Shown: positions 25,225 to 38,213, numbered from the stretch's first letter. The stretch: DNA of 64,000 bases from Chrysoperla carnea (GCF_905475395.1 NC_058338.1:99061435-99125434), one strand, 5' to 3'. Numbers and translations are program-made. The notes: generated from the letters alone by a model not told the origin.

Positions 25225-25395
25225 TACACAAATCTAAAAGTATAATCAAATGCTAAGAGAGGCACATTCATTTGAATCTAAGAGAAATCATTTCTAAAAG
25301 TAAATAAAATTAGCTCCAAAAGACAGATTCGACTCAAGAACGTGACAAAACATTTATTTGACTTGTTTTTACCATATTTTCTTCTTCTTTTACAG

Positions 25396-25698
25396 TTAAG
25401 TGGCACACACAGTCTATTAAAACACAATGTACTTTATCGACCAAATTTATTCAATCAAACGACCACCCAACGTGTTGTTATGCCCAAAATTAATATCAAG
25501 TTAGAAGCAGGCACATCTACAGGATTCACATTACCACCAACGCCGCCATCTTGTAGCAGCAGTGATGACAGTGAGGATAATGCAACATCACAACCTGCAT
25601 CACCTAGTCGATCACAAAGAACACCGGCACGATTACTTATTGCGCCACAAGCCCCAACACGCCAACCAATCCACACACCTTTAATCAGCAGTCAACCA
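25396..25698 (+). CDS. CrebA: CrebA exon with TPPTPPS and IHTPLISSQP blocks
   Basis: Starts after CTTCTTCTTTTACAG and ends at CAACCA|GTAAGT, both phase 0, giving 101 codons. It contains a second sumoylation-like site (INIKLEAG), then the Ser/Pro/Asp-rich FTLPPTPPSCSSSDDSED block and, at the end, QPIHTPLISSQP. The last lies immediately before the bZIP-proximal region in CrebA and is strongly conserved. The exon is therefore the C-terminal part of the activation/regulatory region. The Ser-Asp run is a plausible kinase target, which is inference from composition only. Confidence 0.9.
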
Positions 25699-25995
25699 GT
25701 AAGTGGCAACAACAAACTAACATGACTTAAAAATTTTTTTGGAACTCTTTTGCCAATTTAGATCTTCTTAGAGATAAACTTAGATTACTATCGAAATCAA
25801 TGCAAGCTATCTAATTTTATTTCCATGAATCGCAGATGGTAGTCATTTTGCCATCAAAGAAATGAAATGAGCTCCCTCCATTTTTTTGATAAAAATTTAG
25901 GTGTCCTAAGGTCTTCCAACAAAAGTTCCAAATTAAACCGTCACATTTTGACATAACAATAAATTGGGTATTTATTATAAAAATTTGCTTTGCAG

Positions 25996-26139
25996 AAAGG
26001 ATCAACTGGTCAATTAATGTTAACAGAAGAAGAAAAACGAACATTATTAGCAGAAGGATATCCAGTTCCTACACGTCTACCATTAACAAAAGCTGAAGAA
26101 AAATCATTGAAGAAAATCAGACGTAAAATTAAAAATAAG
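25996..26139 (+). CDS. CrebA: CrebA exon, start of bZIP domain
   Basis: Forty-eight codons after TTGCTTTGCAG, ending AAG|GTAAGA in phase 0. It begins [14 protein letters not shown] and continues through [18 protein letters not shown] to [10 protein letters not shown]. This is the family-specific adaptor just N-terminal to the bZIP (characteristic of CREB3-type factors) plus the start of the basic DNA-binding region. The basic region is thus split by an intron after KNK. That following intron (26,140-27,858) contains an antisense Mutator-like transposase relic. Confidence 0.95.
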
Positions 26140-26799
26140 GTAAGATCTGTGAAAGTCAAATAAATGGATAAAATCTCAATAAAATATTATCTAGCCTGGA
26201 GGCTGGCATGGCAAAGGGGGATAAAGACCTTTTGTCTTCCCCTGCGAGATGATATTATTCATCGTCTGTCGTGTGATTTCATATGTGACTGACACTACAT
26301 TTGACCCAAAATGCATTTTATTTTTTGTCATATTATGAATACTACTATTATGCAGGATTTATGATTTTAAATTGTATCTGGGGCCAAATTACATAACACG
26401 AGTTATTGGGAAATGTTTGAATAAAGACAGAATCTTAATATTTTAGTTTCAAATTTATTAGAAAAATGAATCGTGATTGACACTACCGACCGTCACTTTG
26501 GATTGCAAAATAATTGTATTTTTAGTTGTATTTGAAAAGAAACCTTAGAAATTAATATGACAGGATACAAGATGGGAACTTCAAAACTATTTTTAAAATA
26601 CAAAAATGTGCTAAAATGCTATTTTTGAGTACAATTAATAAGAATCAAAAAGTCATTAAATTAGTTTAAAATAATTAGAATTTTTACGTTCTTATAAACA
26701 TAAATAATGAAATTTTAATGAAAACTTAACATTTACGAAGAATAAATATTATTTAGGTACTTAAAAGGTACATATTAAAGTATTTTCATCATCAAAAGC

Positions 26800-27735
26800 T
26801 GTAATCTTTTTTCCCATTCTTGGTAAACTTTTTCATGAAATCAACCTGCCAGTTGATCGCGCCCACTCATGAGCATCCGCTACTAATTCCCATGTCTTGT
26901 ATGAAGGTTAAATAATTAAAAGCACCTTCATTGAAGACACAGGCTGCCACATAAACTGCAATCTCAACGATGGCGGAGATTCCACCCAAGTGCTTTGGTG
27001 AGATTTTCCAAATAAGTTAGTTCAAACTCTAATTGTTGTTCTGCGTAAAGCCTCCGGCACATCACTTCAGGAGCGCATCTTTGCTTAGATCTTCATGGAT
27101 GGGCTTGATGGCATTCAAAACATCCTTGAGAAGAGCACTCACTGTACGTATGTTTGAACAAATCCAATGCATTAGCAGGTGCAGCTTTTTGCCATTCGCA
27201 TCAGGAGTCTGCACCACTTGGGCATTTTTGAAGGTGTGGATCCTCGTTTGTCGAACTGTAGTGGAAGAAGGTTGCCCAGATAGCATTCTTCATATTTTCT
27301 ACAGAATCAGAGTGACGTCTAATAGCCAAACCGTAGTATACCGTCAATTTATCAATCATTTTAACCGTAAGCTTCCCTTTACGGGACAGACTCTTTCTTT
27401 TGACCGTCTTTCCAACCTTAATTTTAATATCTACAACGGTCTTTTTGACTATTTCACGCAGACGAGTGCCCATTCTTTTTTGAACGTGTCCTACACATTC
27501 TTTTTTCATTATTGAAAAATCATCACCATAAGGTTTAGAATTCACTAACCCGGAGTAAGATTTGGAGTCACCGTCACCGATATAATTGCGATATCGCACA
27601 CCATTCGTTACCGAGCGTTTAAACATGCTTTTTATCGCTTCGACTTCCATATTTCCAATTGCACCAGTCTGATTTGCCTGACACTTTTCAGCAGCTACAT
27701 GATCCTTCATGCCACTCTTCCCACCTTTTTTACAA
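26800..27735 (-). pseudogene. Mutator-like transposase relic
   Basis: Antisense to CrebA and wholly inside its last intron. The best-preserved part (27,710-27,201) reads GNMEVEAIKSMFKRSV, then YIGDGDSKSY, then KKECVGHVQKRMGTRLRE, the conserved core of the Mutator-like transposase family of invertebrates; the GDGDSK aspartates are catalytic-core residues. It continues with YYGLAIRRH and CPSGADS, where a Trp codon has become a stop (27,201). A frame change follows, giving IKPIHEDLSKDALLK (to 27,062). A further frame reads through TQNNN, then PKHLGGISAIVEIAV and CVFNEGAFNYL down to about 26,890. No terminal repeats recognised. Dead copy. Confidence 0.82.
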
Positions 27736-27858
27736 AATTTTTAAGCCCTATTCCCACCTTAAATAAAATTTGGTTATCTCTCCCAATAACTACTTAGCGA
27801 AGGCGTGTATAAAAACTAGTGTTCAATACATTAATTTCGCATGATTTCTTTTTTTCAG

Positions 27859-28077
27859 ATATCCGCACAAGAAAGTCGCCGCAAGAAGAAAGAATATATG
27901 GATCAACTTGAACGTAAAGTTGAAATGTTGGTATCTGAGAATACAGACTATCGGAAAAAAATAGAATCATTGGAAGATTCAAATTCAAGTTTACTATCAC
28001 AATTAGCAAAATTACAAGCCATTATTGCACGAACGCATCCACAAAGTGTGCAAACAACCACACGACACAAAAATTAA
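27859..28077 (+). CDS. CrebA: CrebA last exon: basic region end and leucine zipper
   Basis: Begins after a long T-tract and CAG with [13 protein letters not shown], completing the bZIP signature in which Asn of NK and Arg of SRRK are seven residues apart; these contact DNA. The zipper follows in clean heptads (L, L, Y, L, L, L at seven-residue spacing from MDQL to KLQ). Only 18 residues follow before the TAA at 28,075. No hydrophobic transmembrane segment is present, unlike vertebrate CREB3 proteins, which are released from the ER membrane by proteolysis. The product should therefore be a directly nuclear factor unless another isoform exists. Confidence 0.95.
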   Translation: MSAQESRRKKKEYMDQLERKVEMLVSENTDYRKKIESLEDSNSSLLSQLAKLQAIIARTHPQSVQTTTRHKN

Positions 28078-28320
28078 ACTTAAATACACAAAAATCATAC
28101 GAAATATTTTTGAGTAGTTTGGAGTTTATAAAAAACAAAACAAAAAAATATATATATATATATATCTAAAAAACCCAAAAAAGAAAAAAAAGAAGTTAAA
28201 TATTATATGCGAATTTTTTTTAAATATACAATTAATTAAAAATATTGGCCTTAAAAAAAATTAGTTTAATAAATGATTCCTATTTTAAATAAATAAAAAC
28301 AGACTTCTTGGTATTATTTT
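28078..28320 (+). other. Likely CrebA 3' untranslated region
   Basis: Very AT-rich sequence after the stop, with several AATAAA poly(A) signals at about 28,268, 28,288 and 28,292. The exact cleavage site cannot be told. A short TA run lies at 28,149-28,163. Confidence 0.55.
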
Positions 28321-31300
28321 AAATATCGCGCACTTTTTACTAATTATAAAAAATATAAATATTTTAGATAAAGATTTATTGAACATCGTTAATTAATAAA
28401 TATATTATTTATTTTTAAAATATTTTACAAAATATTTTTATGACAGATAGTCAATTTGAATCGCAGACGTTTACGAGAAAAACAGAAATCGATTTCTAAA
28501 AAATTTATAGACTGGATTCGATTTGCAATTTATATCCTCCAGTTTTGATTATGTTAATCACTTGCAGAACGTTGAACTGATCTTACCTCGATGGTTCCCT
28601 TTCGGAAGTTCCCTTTGTTGAATTTCTTCCTGAACTCTTTGTATGTCAAATAAATTCCTCGCTAAAAGAATTTTATGTCTAAAATCAGCATGATTTCAAC
28701 TTTTGGTTGTTTAATAAAAACAAGTACATTCCTTAAGACAAACAAATATTGTTTCAAAGATATAAATCCACTTTAAATAATAACACATTTCGAAGGTTTG
28801 AAGATCACGAAACTAAATAAAAATCGAAAAAAGACTAACAAAATAGGAAATCGTAAGTTTAATCTTAGTTTAATCCATGCTTAATCCATTTATCTCGTAA
28901 TAAGTTGAATGTTTGTGCAACCCTTTATTTTGATGGTGTAAACGATATCTCAAAACTCACGTATGATCATGTGTCAAAGTTCTTAGATATTCAAAATACC
29001 ATACCGTTTGCGACAGGAAGTTTTAAAGCCAATATAATCTCTAAGAAGGAAGGTTCACCAAGCCAAAAACGTCCCACAAGCAATGAAAGGAATTTATGGG
29101 CCAATAGATAATCATAAAGTATAATAGACTGGGATTCACGATTAACGCTGCACTAAGGTACGTATAGCTGAGCGCTCTATTTAAAAAACGATTCAATGTA
29201 TAAAAAAATATTTCGAACGTAATTTGTAGAAAATTTTATCATCACCATTTGCAACCTTCGACCTTGAATATCTAAGGACGCTGATACGTAACTATATGTG
29301 ACTGACTATTGAGACAACATTTGTGCTATACAAATAAAGGTTTGTACAAATATTCAACTTATTCCGTCAGATTCCGAGGTGAAACTCTATGATGATTGGA
29401 CTAGCCATGTAGCCATTGTTAATAACAGCAACGATGCATACGTTTTTGATGTCTCTAAGCGTATATTTTACACAGATATTAGTATATATAATTTGCAGTG
29501 GTGTCTATTGAAATACTTCTAGCAACAATGATTCTATACAGTTATATAATCGATGTAATGAACAATCTAAACGATCTTAATAATAAACGTCTGTGCTTCT
29601 CATTCAGCTTTTATAATAAAAATAAAAGCTTCTTTTAATTATACTTGTTAAAAAATGTTTTTAAAGTTTATTATTGAAAAAAAAGTTTATAAATACTACC
29701 TTGCCTTGAAAAATCGTTTTTTTTTTTCAAATAATTATTTTAGTATAATTTTTATTAAATAAAAAGAAAAATCGAATTTTACTAACACATGTTTTTATAT
29801 AGAAAAAGTATAATTATTAATTATTGAATAAGATAAAAACTTAATAATTTATATAGAAAAATTGTTTTTAATATTATTGATTTTATTTAGAAAAAAATTA
29901 AAGCATTGGCGTAAAAATAAGTGGGTTTAAAAGGCACGCTCCTTTCTAAACTTTATATTAAATGCTACAAATTTTATTAAGAAATTATTCCGATATTTAC
30001 GCCATTGAGATGACATGATTTTTATTGAAAATTGAGACAATCAAGTCCGTGATCATAATCACCTGGAAAGGAAAGTTATTCGCAACTAAAAGCAATTGTA
30101 AATATGAGCACACAATATATGGGAGACATAAACGAAGGAGTTAGAGAGTGAGATAAAAGAAGGACTTTGATTTTGGTTGGAAATAAAACACCATGTCCAA
30201 TCGTCATATTTGAACGTACTGTTGGCAAATTATATCTAGGTATGTGTGCGTAAGCATGATCCTGTATCCTAAAACGTGCAATATTAAATCATCGAATTGA
30301 ATATTTTTAATTAACGACAATCATTCTCCAATAAATGACGGTCGATTGTCAGTGATCCGGACACTTACTGTACAAAGACTTCACTCTCATTTCGACAACT
30401 TCATTAAACTGGACGTCCTGAAAAAGGATGTGTGTACTTACGTACGCGCGTGTGATGTTATACTTCTTCGGTAATAACAAATATAATAATTTATAAATAA
30501 TATAAACCAATAATACATTCTCTAATTAACCTATCTATTGTGTTCATAGATGACACTTAATTTTATCGACTAGTTCATGGTGTTAACAAATTATAAAATT
30601 TACTCTCATAATTTTTTGGAAAAGCGCTTTAAGAAATATAACTTCAAAAAAAATCAATGAATCATGTTTTTCAAATTTAAAATCAAAAATATTTTAAATA
30701 CATTTTCAATATGTAAATGAAAAAGATAAAAATTGTAGCCAAAAGTGCAATATTTGCCCTAATTTTAAAAAAATGAAGAAAACTTAAATCTATGAATATA
30801 TATTTATATTTTAATAAACAAAAACAATAAATGAAATTATATTAATATAAAATAAATTTAAAAGAAAAGCTTAAATATATAAAAACAAAAATTATATTTT
30901 ATAAATGTACGGACCATTCAACTTAAAAAAAATATATATAGATATGTATAATATAATATATATTTTTATAAAATTTAAATAAATATATTTGAAAGTATTT
31001 TTATATATAATATTATTTAAAAAAATAATGAAATATCTTATAAAATATTGTTATTATTCAAGTACAAATGAAAACTCAATCGAGAGCTTCATAGTATTAT
31101 ACTGTGTGTACAAGCATGTCATTTTGATGGTGATTAACGAAAAAGGCTGGAATGTAATTGACAATTTATATTTCTTATGTTCAATAAGGAAAATGCGTGG
31201 GTTTTTGTAAATGAAAGTTCCTTAGACGCCTTGCGCAATTTTGAAATGGGGACCGTCCATATTAAACGCTACAAATACAGTTGGAATTGAACGTGCCTGG

Positions 31301-32355
31301 TGGATCAGTGATATTGCTGCTGGACTGTCATTCAAAATATTTGTGTTCAAAACCCTACCCAGTTCAAATATTTTTTGAATTATTTATAGTAGTTTTTTAT
31401 ACCCGTGTTAATAATTTCAATTTACAAGTTATGAAATTTTAATTAGTCATAGAGGAAACACAATTATTCCAAATTTCACTTCTATCGACTGCCCAAATGA
31501 CTCACAGTCATTTCTTTTATTGCTCATATAAAAATTTAGACACAAAGAAGGATAGTTAATGCTCTCAGTTTTTTAAAATGATTTTAAAATTATATATTAT
31601 GACCCTAGGCCAGAAAGTTGAATTTCCTGGCGTATGAATAATAAAAGCCAAGCCTTTATAACTAAATAGAATACTTTCTGGTCTATGTTCGTTAATACTA
31701 CTTTGAGCTTGTCTACATCATAATCATTATAGAGATCGTTCACACGACATCTTCGGCTTGAATTAGCTGATTTAATTTCGACAAATTACAGAATGTGGAA
31801 ATAAAATTAGCAATTTTAAAAGCACAACCTTCCTTCCCGTTATTCTCTTTCAACATTAAAAGCTTTTACACGCAGTATATACAATTTTTGGTGCTTTGTA
31901 TTACTTTTTATTTTAATTTATTAATCTTGCTTATATTATGGTGAAGATTTATATTTCGAAAGGAATAGGAGATTTTGAGTTGAAGAAGAGCTACCGTGTA
32001 ACGTCCATGCAAAGATTCATAATTTTATTTCATAAGTAGATTGCAAAATAATTTGCGGATGCAGTTTAAGAAAGTGCCAAATTCATTGCAATTTTTTTTA
32101 TTGTGCAATATCTTTTTAAAAGTATAGTCAAAATTTTTTTATTCGAAATAAGCATTTTATATGAATCTGTGTATTATAATATTTAGAAGTGAGTATCGGG
32201 TCTTCAAAACTGAAAAGGAATACTAACTGTGCATGCATGTTCGAAACTTATGTTTCTTGCAAAAATTTGAACAAAATTTATCGCTTTTACTGAGAATATG
32301 TTTCTGAAATAACGATTAGTATTCGAACTAAAATGTACACTCAGAGTCGTCAAAG
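28321..32355. other. Non-coding stretch downstream of CrebA
   Basis: Extremely AT-rich, no exon recognised. The one repeat I can support is at 30,421-30,650, matching 36,195-36,510. Confidence 0.6.
30421..30650 (+). repeat. Dispersed repeat, copy 1 (GGATGTGTGTACTTA type)
   Basis: Begins AAAAAGGATGTGTGTACTTA and continues TTATACTTCTTC, GTAATAACAAATATAATAAT, TTCATGGTGTTAA and AATTTACTCTC, ending near AGAAATATAACTT. The same order occurs at 36,195-36,510 in the same orientation. That copy has about 80 bp more in the middle. Confidence 0.7.
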
Positions 32356-32520
32356 TTAAGGTGGTATGGTAGTATCGGGGGTCACAGTTAACTATTTTTT
32401 TAAAATTATTCAAAAGGTCATAGTTCCCTTGATTAAAAGAAAAAAGTAACTATGATAGTTTGAATAAATTTTTAAAAAAAAAAGGTAACTGTGACCTTTG
32501 ATACTCCTATACTACCTTAA
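32356..32520. mobile_element. 165-bp fold-back MITE bounded by TTAA
   Basis: Starts TTAAGGTGGTATGGTAGTAT and ends with the complement-like ATACTACCTTAA. The arms pair almost to the middle, including GTCACAGTTA / TAACTGTGAC and a poly-A/poly-T block. The TTAA at both edges fits the target duplication of piggyBac-type elements. No coding capacity. Confidence 0.75.
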
Positions 32521-33775
32521 TATGTTTTCCTTTCAAAGAAAGAGTAAATTGTACATGCAAACCTATCTAAATCTTTAGACTACGATCGTGCTCTATCTTT
32601 CCAATTTTGTTGAGCCATTAATTTTATATTTGGCACAATACAGTAAAGATCTTTGTGTGAAACGGCTAAAAGTGCTTAAGGGGGTTGTAGTATCAGAAAA
32701 TAAAAAAAATCGATTTTTAGATCCTTGTCTCCCCTTAAACGTTCAGCAAGTATGCATTTACGAACTTTTATGTAATGTACAGTTACTCTTTTAGTTCTAT
32801 AAATCTTACAAACACGATACTTAATTAATTTTTTTTTTATTACAAAGCACTCCTAATATTACAAATTAATCAAGTCACAAAATATATTATTTTAAAGAAG
32901 AAAACATTCCATCCATTTTGTTAACAAAAAACAAAAAAAAATACATTACCAAAGTGTTTACGACATTCTAGTATTTTTGTTTATTTTTTAATTTTTGTTT
33001 CTTACTTTTTTTATATATATTGGTAAAAACGTTACCATTATTGCTCAAGTGTTTTGTCATTTTTAATTAAAATAGAATTTAAGTACGAGAAGAAGAAAAA
33101 ATAAATGAGAAAAAAACTTGAAAAAAATCGTAAATTACACAAGAAATAAAAATATCTCAAGATGGATACTTTTTAAAAAATGTAACGTTTATTTAAAAAA
33201 ATTGAAAAAAAAAAAAAAATTATAAACTTCGATTTAGTTTCAAAGATTGATATATAGGTACATATATTGCGTGAAATTAAAATATATTATAGAATATTGT
33301 TAATTAATTGACGATTAATTTTTTTTATTTATTTGTTATATTTTATGATTATTTTTATGTGAAATTTACTACTGATTTATATAAATTTAAATTATTGATT
33401 TATTTATGAAAGTAAAATGATTTGGTTTCAATACTTCAACAACAGTAATTAGTATTCAAACTTTGGATAATTGATTTCATGTCTCTAATTATTTGAATCG
33501 TGTAAACTAAAGCGGGGAATTAAGTGATATGAAGATCTTATCATGGCCCAGATCATGGTAACCGTAGAAATAACAGTTACTTTTTGTACCAAAAGCGTCG
33601 TTAGTTTTTTTTTTACACCGAAGAAGTGAGTATAGTATATAATAAATAGGAGTGAATGTGAAATTAGCAAGTAACAAATTTTATGTTCCACATGAATGAA
33701 TATACGAACTACTAAATAACGAAATAAACAGAACACGTAAGAACATACGAATGAACTACTACATAAATGCGTCAT
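32521..33775. other. Non-coding stretch
   Basis: AT-rich, no gene or clear repeat seen. Confidence 0.55.
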
Positions 33776-34370
33776 ATTTTTATTCCAATGAAATATACAT
33801 AGTATATTAAATTTAGTCCAAAGTTTGTAACGCCTTAAAATATTGATGCTATGAAAAAAATTTTGGTATAGGTGTTCATAGAGAATCACCTAATTAGTCC
33901 ATTTCCGGTTGTCTGTCCGTCTGTCTGTCAACACGATAACTCAAAAACGAAAAGAGATATAAAGATGAAATTTTTATAGCGTACTCAGGACGTAAAAAGT
34001 GAGGTCGAGTTCGTAAATGAGCAAAATAGGTCAATTAGGTCTTGACCTATGGGTCCGTAGGACCCATCTTGTAAATCGTTAGAGATAGAACAAAAGTTTA
34101 AATGTAAAAAATGTTCCTTATAAAAATATAAACAACTTTTGTTTGAAACATTTTTTTGTAAACATCACTGTTTACCTACGAGGGCCCTTATTAGGTGCAA
34201 ATTTTATAGTATGCATTAATATGGGAAAATCAGTGTGTGTGTAGCTATTTAAATGTGGATATCTTTTTTTATTTACGTGACGTCAAAAAACAAACGATTG
34301 CTTCATCAACACAGTCTATACATGGTATTTCAACAATTAACTCTGTCAATTGTTTGTTTTCACTTGTTTA
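33776..34370 (+). repeat. ~530-bp dispersed repeat, copy 3
   Basis: Same order as the copy at 12,118. The first arm of the head hairpin is degraded (ATTCCAATGAAATATACAT). The GTCCGTAGGACCCATCTTG block is intact. Near the tail the usual TGTATGTGTAATG stretch is replaced by about 60 bp of other sequence before CTATACATGGTATTTC. Confidence 0.8.
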
Positions 34371-37239
34371 AATTAAATTCGCGCCTTAAACTCCCTCCAC
34401 TATTCCGATGCAAAAGGAACACTATTGACATCAAATTTGTGACAGCCATTTGTTTACATGAAGTTCAGTCTCCTTGTCTAATCTTCATGGCCCCAATAAA
34501 AAAAGATGTCGATAGCTATGCAAATTGTTAAAGGCAATAATATAAATTAACGACGACAGCAAAATGTATCTATAAAATAAATTTTCCCTAAGGCATCTTA
34601 GTCAAGCTTTGGCCAAAGTTCTTAATAAAACTGAGATCCACTAGACCTTCGGTTTAAGTGTATTTTCTCTTCTTCAATATATCTTTTTATTAGAAATGTG
34701 TAGATATCACAATTACGACTCCTCGTCGTATCAAATACAAATTTTAGACACAAACCGTACTTCCAGATTTCCAGATTCAAATGAGATAGAATATCAGCGT
34801 ACAAATACAAGCTTATGATATACACAAATGAAATCAAATCATAATTAAAAATAGCATAAACTATAATAAAAAAATTGATATACTTTAAAATTATAAAAAT
34901 CAGTTTTACGAAAGATAAAAAAACCTAAAAAAAAATTATTTTGATAAAACAATGTACATTAAAAAATGTAAAATTTTTTAAGTACATTATGAAATTGAAA
35001 AGAAAATTCCACTTAATAATACTTAAGTATAAAAGAAAATAATATGATTATATTTTGTAAATATATGCAAGCACTACGATGGCCTTTATCGCTATAATTA
35101 TATAAATTAATAAATATTTTGTATAAAAATAATATTGTCCGCCATTGTGGATTACTTATTTAATTAAAAAAATAATAAAAATAAACAAATGTTTTTAATA
35201 AGTGTATTTTGTTGCACATAATTAATTCAATTCATAATAATAAATTATATTATTATTAAAAAATAAAATATTTGTATTAGATTTATTATAAAAAATTGAT
35301 TTATATATCAAATAATATTTGATAATATTATTAACAATATAAATATTATTAATATTATTATTTTTTTTTTTTTCAAAAAATAAAAATGCCTCATTAGGGT
35401 ACTAATTAATTACAATTAGCAAATTATATTAATTATTAGCAAAATAATTTTTAGAATATAATTTATCAAATAATAATATTATTATTGTGTATTTTGCAAA
35501 CACTGTTTTTATGTTCAAATAAATTTTTTTTCTTTGAATTTAATTTTTTTAAAGTAATGTTCGATTTCTTTACAAATTAAGTTTGTTAAATTACAGATCA
35601 AATTAAACAGAGTTTTCTTAATTTATTCGGTGCATTATATTTGGGAACTCTACGGTTCGTAATTTAACGTAAAATTATGGTAATAATAAATGAGTTTTTA
35701 TATAAAGATGTATTTTCACGCTTGACGCTGAATTTGAGAGTCAAATTAGGTCACATAGTCAGTTAAGGTCATTATGCCATCTGGAAATAAAACTTCGCAA
35801 TATCACATCGTAAAAAGCTTAACATAGTTGCTTTTTTATTATCAGGATTTATTTTGACAGAACTAGGCTAAACAAATTTATATTTATTTATTCAAAAGAT
35901 ATAAAGATTTATTTTTATGTTCCATCCATTTGAGACATCCCATCACCTTTGCATTCTTTATCAAAGTTATCAATAAAAGCAGATTTTCTTTGAAATCAGA
36001 TCTTTTGATATTGAAAACTAACCGAGTTTTTGGAAAAAATGCACTAAAGGAACCGTAGACTGGCCAAGCCATGGAATAGAATTATCTTTGCAAATGTAGC
36101 AAAGTGAAGTTATCTGATTTTTAATGCCACGTATCCTAAACGTTGAGTATATTATGTGAAGAAATCGGGCATCCTAAACATATTAAAAAAAAAAAAAAAG
36201 GATGTGTGTACTTATGTACGCGTGTGAAAAGTTATACTTCTTCAGTAATAACAAATATAATAATTTAAACAAATAATACATACTCCAGTTAAGCTATCTA
36301 TTGTATTCGCAGAAGATACTTAATCTTTCATCTATCTATCCTTGTCCATTATGAGTAACATTTATTTTAACGATTAACTTCATGGTGTTAAAACATTTGT
36401 AACTAACTTCAACATGTAGTTTTCGCGTTACCTTGTGTGCGCGCATCATAAAAATTTACTCTCACCATTTTTTCATAGCGCGCCTAAAGAAGTATAACTT
36501 TCAAAATCAATTTGTGTCTGGAAAAATGTAAGCATATTGATGAGTGACTCAACAGAATTATTATTTATTATTTTCATATGCCGTTATAAGTCATAAAAAC
36601 CGAACTTATCTGTTTAATCAATTTAATTAGTTTAGACACAGTGTCCTGTAGTTCGTTGGAACTATTTTATATAAGCAGACTTCAACATAACTGGCATTAT
36701 TATATTATCTAACCTTCTTTGATCGTTTAAATATCAACAGCCTTATATATTATTATAATTTGGCAGTAACATTAACCCTTAATTCGGTTTGTTTTTTGTT
36801 ATGTTTATAAACGAACTCAAACCAAACTAAAATATGTAACTTGATATATTAATGAATAAATTCAAAGAATATGAATACGAGTTAATTTTATTTTGAAAAT
36901 AATATCCCGGATATATTTAATCCCGCTTTTATGATTACACAAAGTTGTCTGTACAAAATCCATCAAAGATTGTTAATAAACTAAACTTCCTAAAGTTAGT
37001 TTAAAAAAAGTCCCTTTCTGTGTAAAATGCCACCGTAAAAAAAAACTGTTAAAAAATAAATATTCAGCTGCCATTTACGCATAAAAAATGCAGAAGTTAG
37101 TTACCTAGTAAGATATGCAATCTTGGCAACAATTAAATATGACGAAACTCATCAGAAAACGCTCATCAAATAATATACGAAACTAATTTGTGGCAGACTT
37201 GCAGGAACGTTTAAGCTTCTGAAAATCTGGAAAAATATG
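34371..37239. other. Non-coding stretch
   Basis: Very AT-rich; several kilobases without an exon. It contains the second copy of the GGATGTGTGTACTTA repeat. Confidence 0.55.
36195..36510 (+). repeat. Dispersed repeat, copy 2 (GGATGTGTGTACTTA type)
   Basis: Matches 30,421-30,650 in order and orientation. It is longer, with a middle segment containing GTAGTTTTCGCGTTACC and GTGCGCGCATCATAAAAATT that copy 1 lacks, so it is probably closer to full length. It ends GAAGTATAACTTTC, complementary to the GTTATACTTCTTC near the start, so the element may have inverted ends. Confidence 0.65.
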
Positions 37240-38213
37240 TTAAAATTTAAGAAAGTCGAGAGAAATATTTTGACTATAAATAAAAGCAAATCTCGCAATA
37301 CTCACGAAGGATTGAGCAATTTGCGACATCTGGGAACAAGCTGTAAAAGTAAATGAAGGTAAGTCTTCAGTATTTTTTTCTAAAACCAATGCCGTGGTTT
37401 TTCTGCTAAATGCATTTAGTCTAGATTTTATTGTAATGTTCGCTGTACGCTGTACACTGGACATTGCTTGATTGATGCCTTGATGCCAGCTGCCGATATT
37501 TGAGATTTAAAATATTTAAGATTTAGTTTATTACACAAATTCGTTATGATAAATGACGATTGAGACCCCGAGTCTAAAAACGCCCAAAATTAATGGAGGT
37601 TACCCTTATGATCCATAATTTGGATTATTGCAGTTGATAAGAGAACGCGTGTACTACTATCTTAGGTTGAGTGATTTGAAATTACCGTGTTCTCCAATGT
37701 TCCAGATACATTTTTTGATGGATTATTTTTCGATTAAACCGTTTCATGGTTATCGTTAGAATTATTTTTAGCTAGAGGATAATGTAATAGTGTGTTGTGC
37801 TTCTTTTTGCACAATTTACAAGTTCTAGTTGATTTACAACTTCGTGTCATATGGTTGGGACGCAAGCAGTTTAGACACAACTGAGCACCTCGTGCTTTTA
37901 CAACCCCATCTTGAACGGATAATGATGTGAAGCTATCACATTTTTGTATGGTATGCTCGTCCTTGCACATAGCACACCGCTGGTTTTCTGTCACAACGTG
38001 AGCTTTTACTACCTTTGTCTTAGAAATTGGATTAATTTCAATTATATTTGACTTTGATAATTGTAAAGTTTCTAATATATTACACTTTCGTTTTAAAAAC
38101 CCTGTGGATTGTTCCATTGTTGGCAATTCACAGGGGATAAACAAATACAAATTGTACATACACATTATTATTATTATTATTATTATTATCGGTTTCATCG
38201 AAAAATGGTCCAT
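37240..38213 (-). pseudogene. BEL/Pao retrotransposon fragment: gag end and protease
   Basis: Read from 38,213 downward, the frame gives three zinc knuckles in the BEL/Pao arrangement: CAMCKDEHTIQKC, CLNCLRPNHMTRSC and CKLCKKKHNTLLH. They are separated by VQDGVVKARGAQL. After a break near 37,734, a second frame gives LLSTAIIQIMDHKGN and then LDSGSQSSFI (about 37,548-37,577), the aspartic protease of this family. The frame 37,464-37,240 continues with INIT-like and LPSFTF-like text expected after the protease. These steps order and cut the retroelement's capsid precursor. Several stops and frame changes make it dead. Confidence 0.8.

Noticed and set aside
27033..27515. 160-codon frame on the + strand in the CrebA intron
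   Set aside because: Antisense shadow of the Mutator-like transposase relic.
33485..33889. 134-codon minus frame
   Set aside because: Overlaps the start of dispersed-repeat copy 3; composition is that of translated AT-rich DNA.
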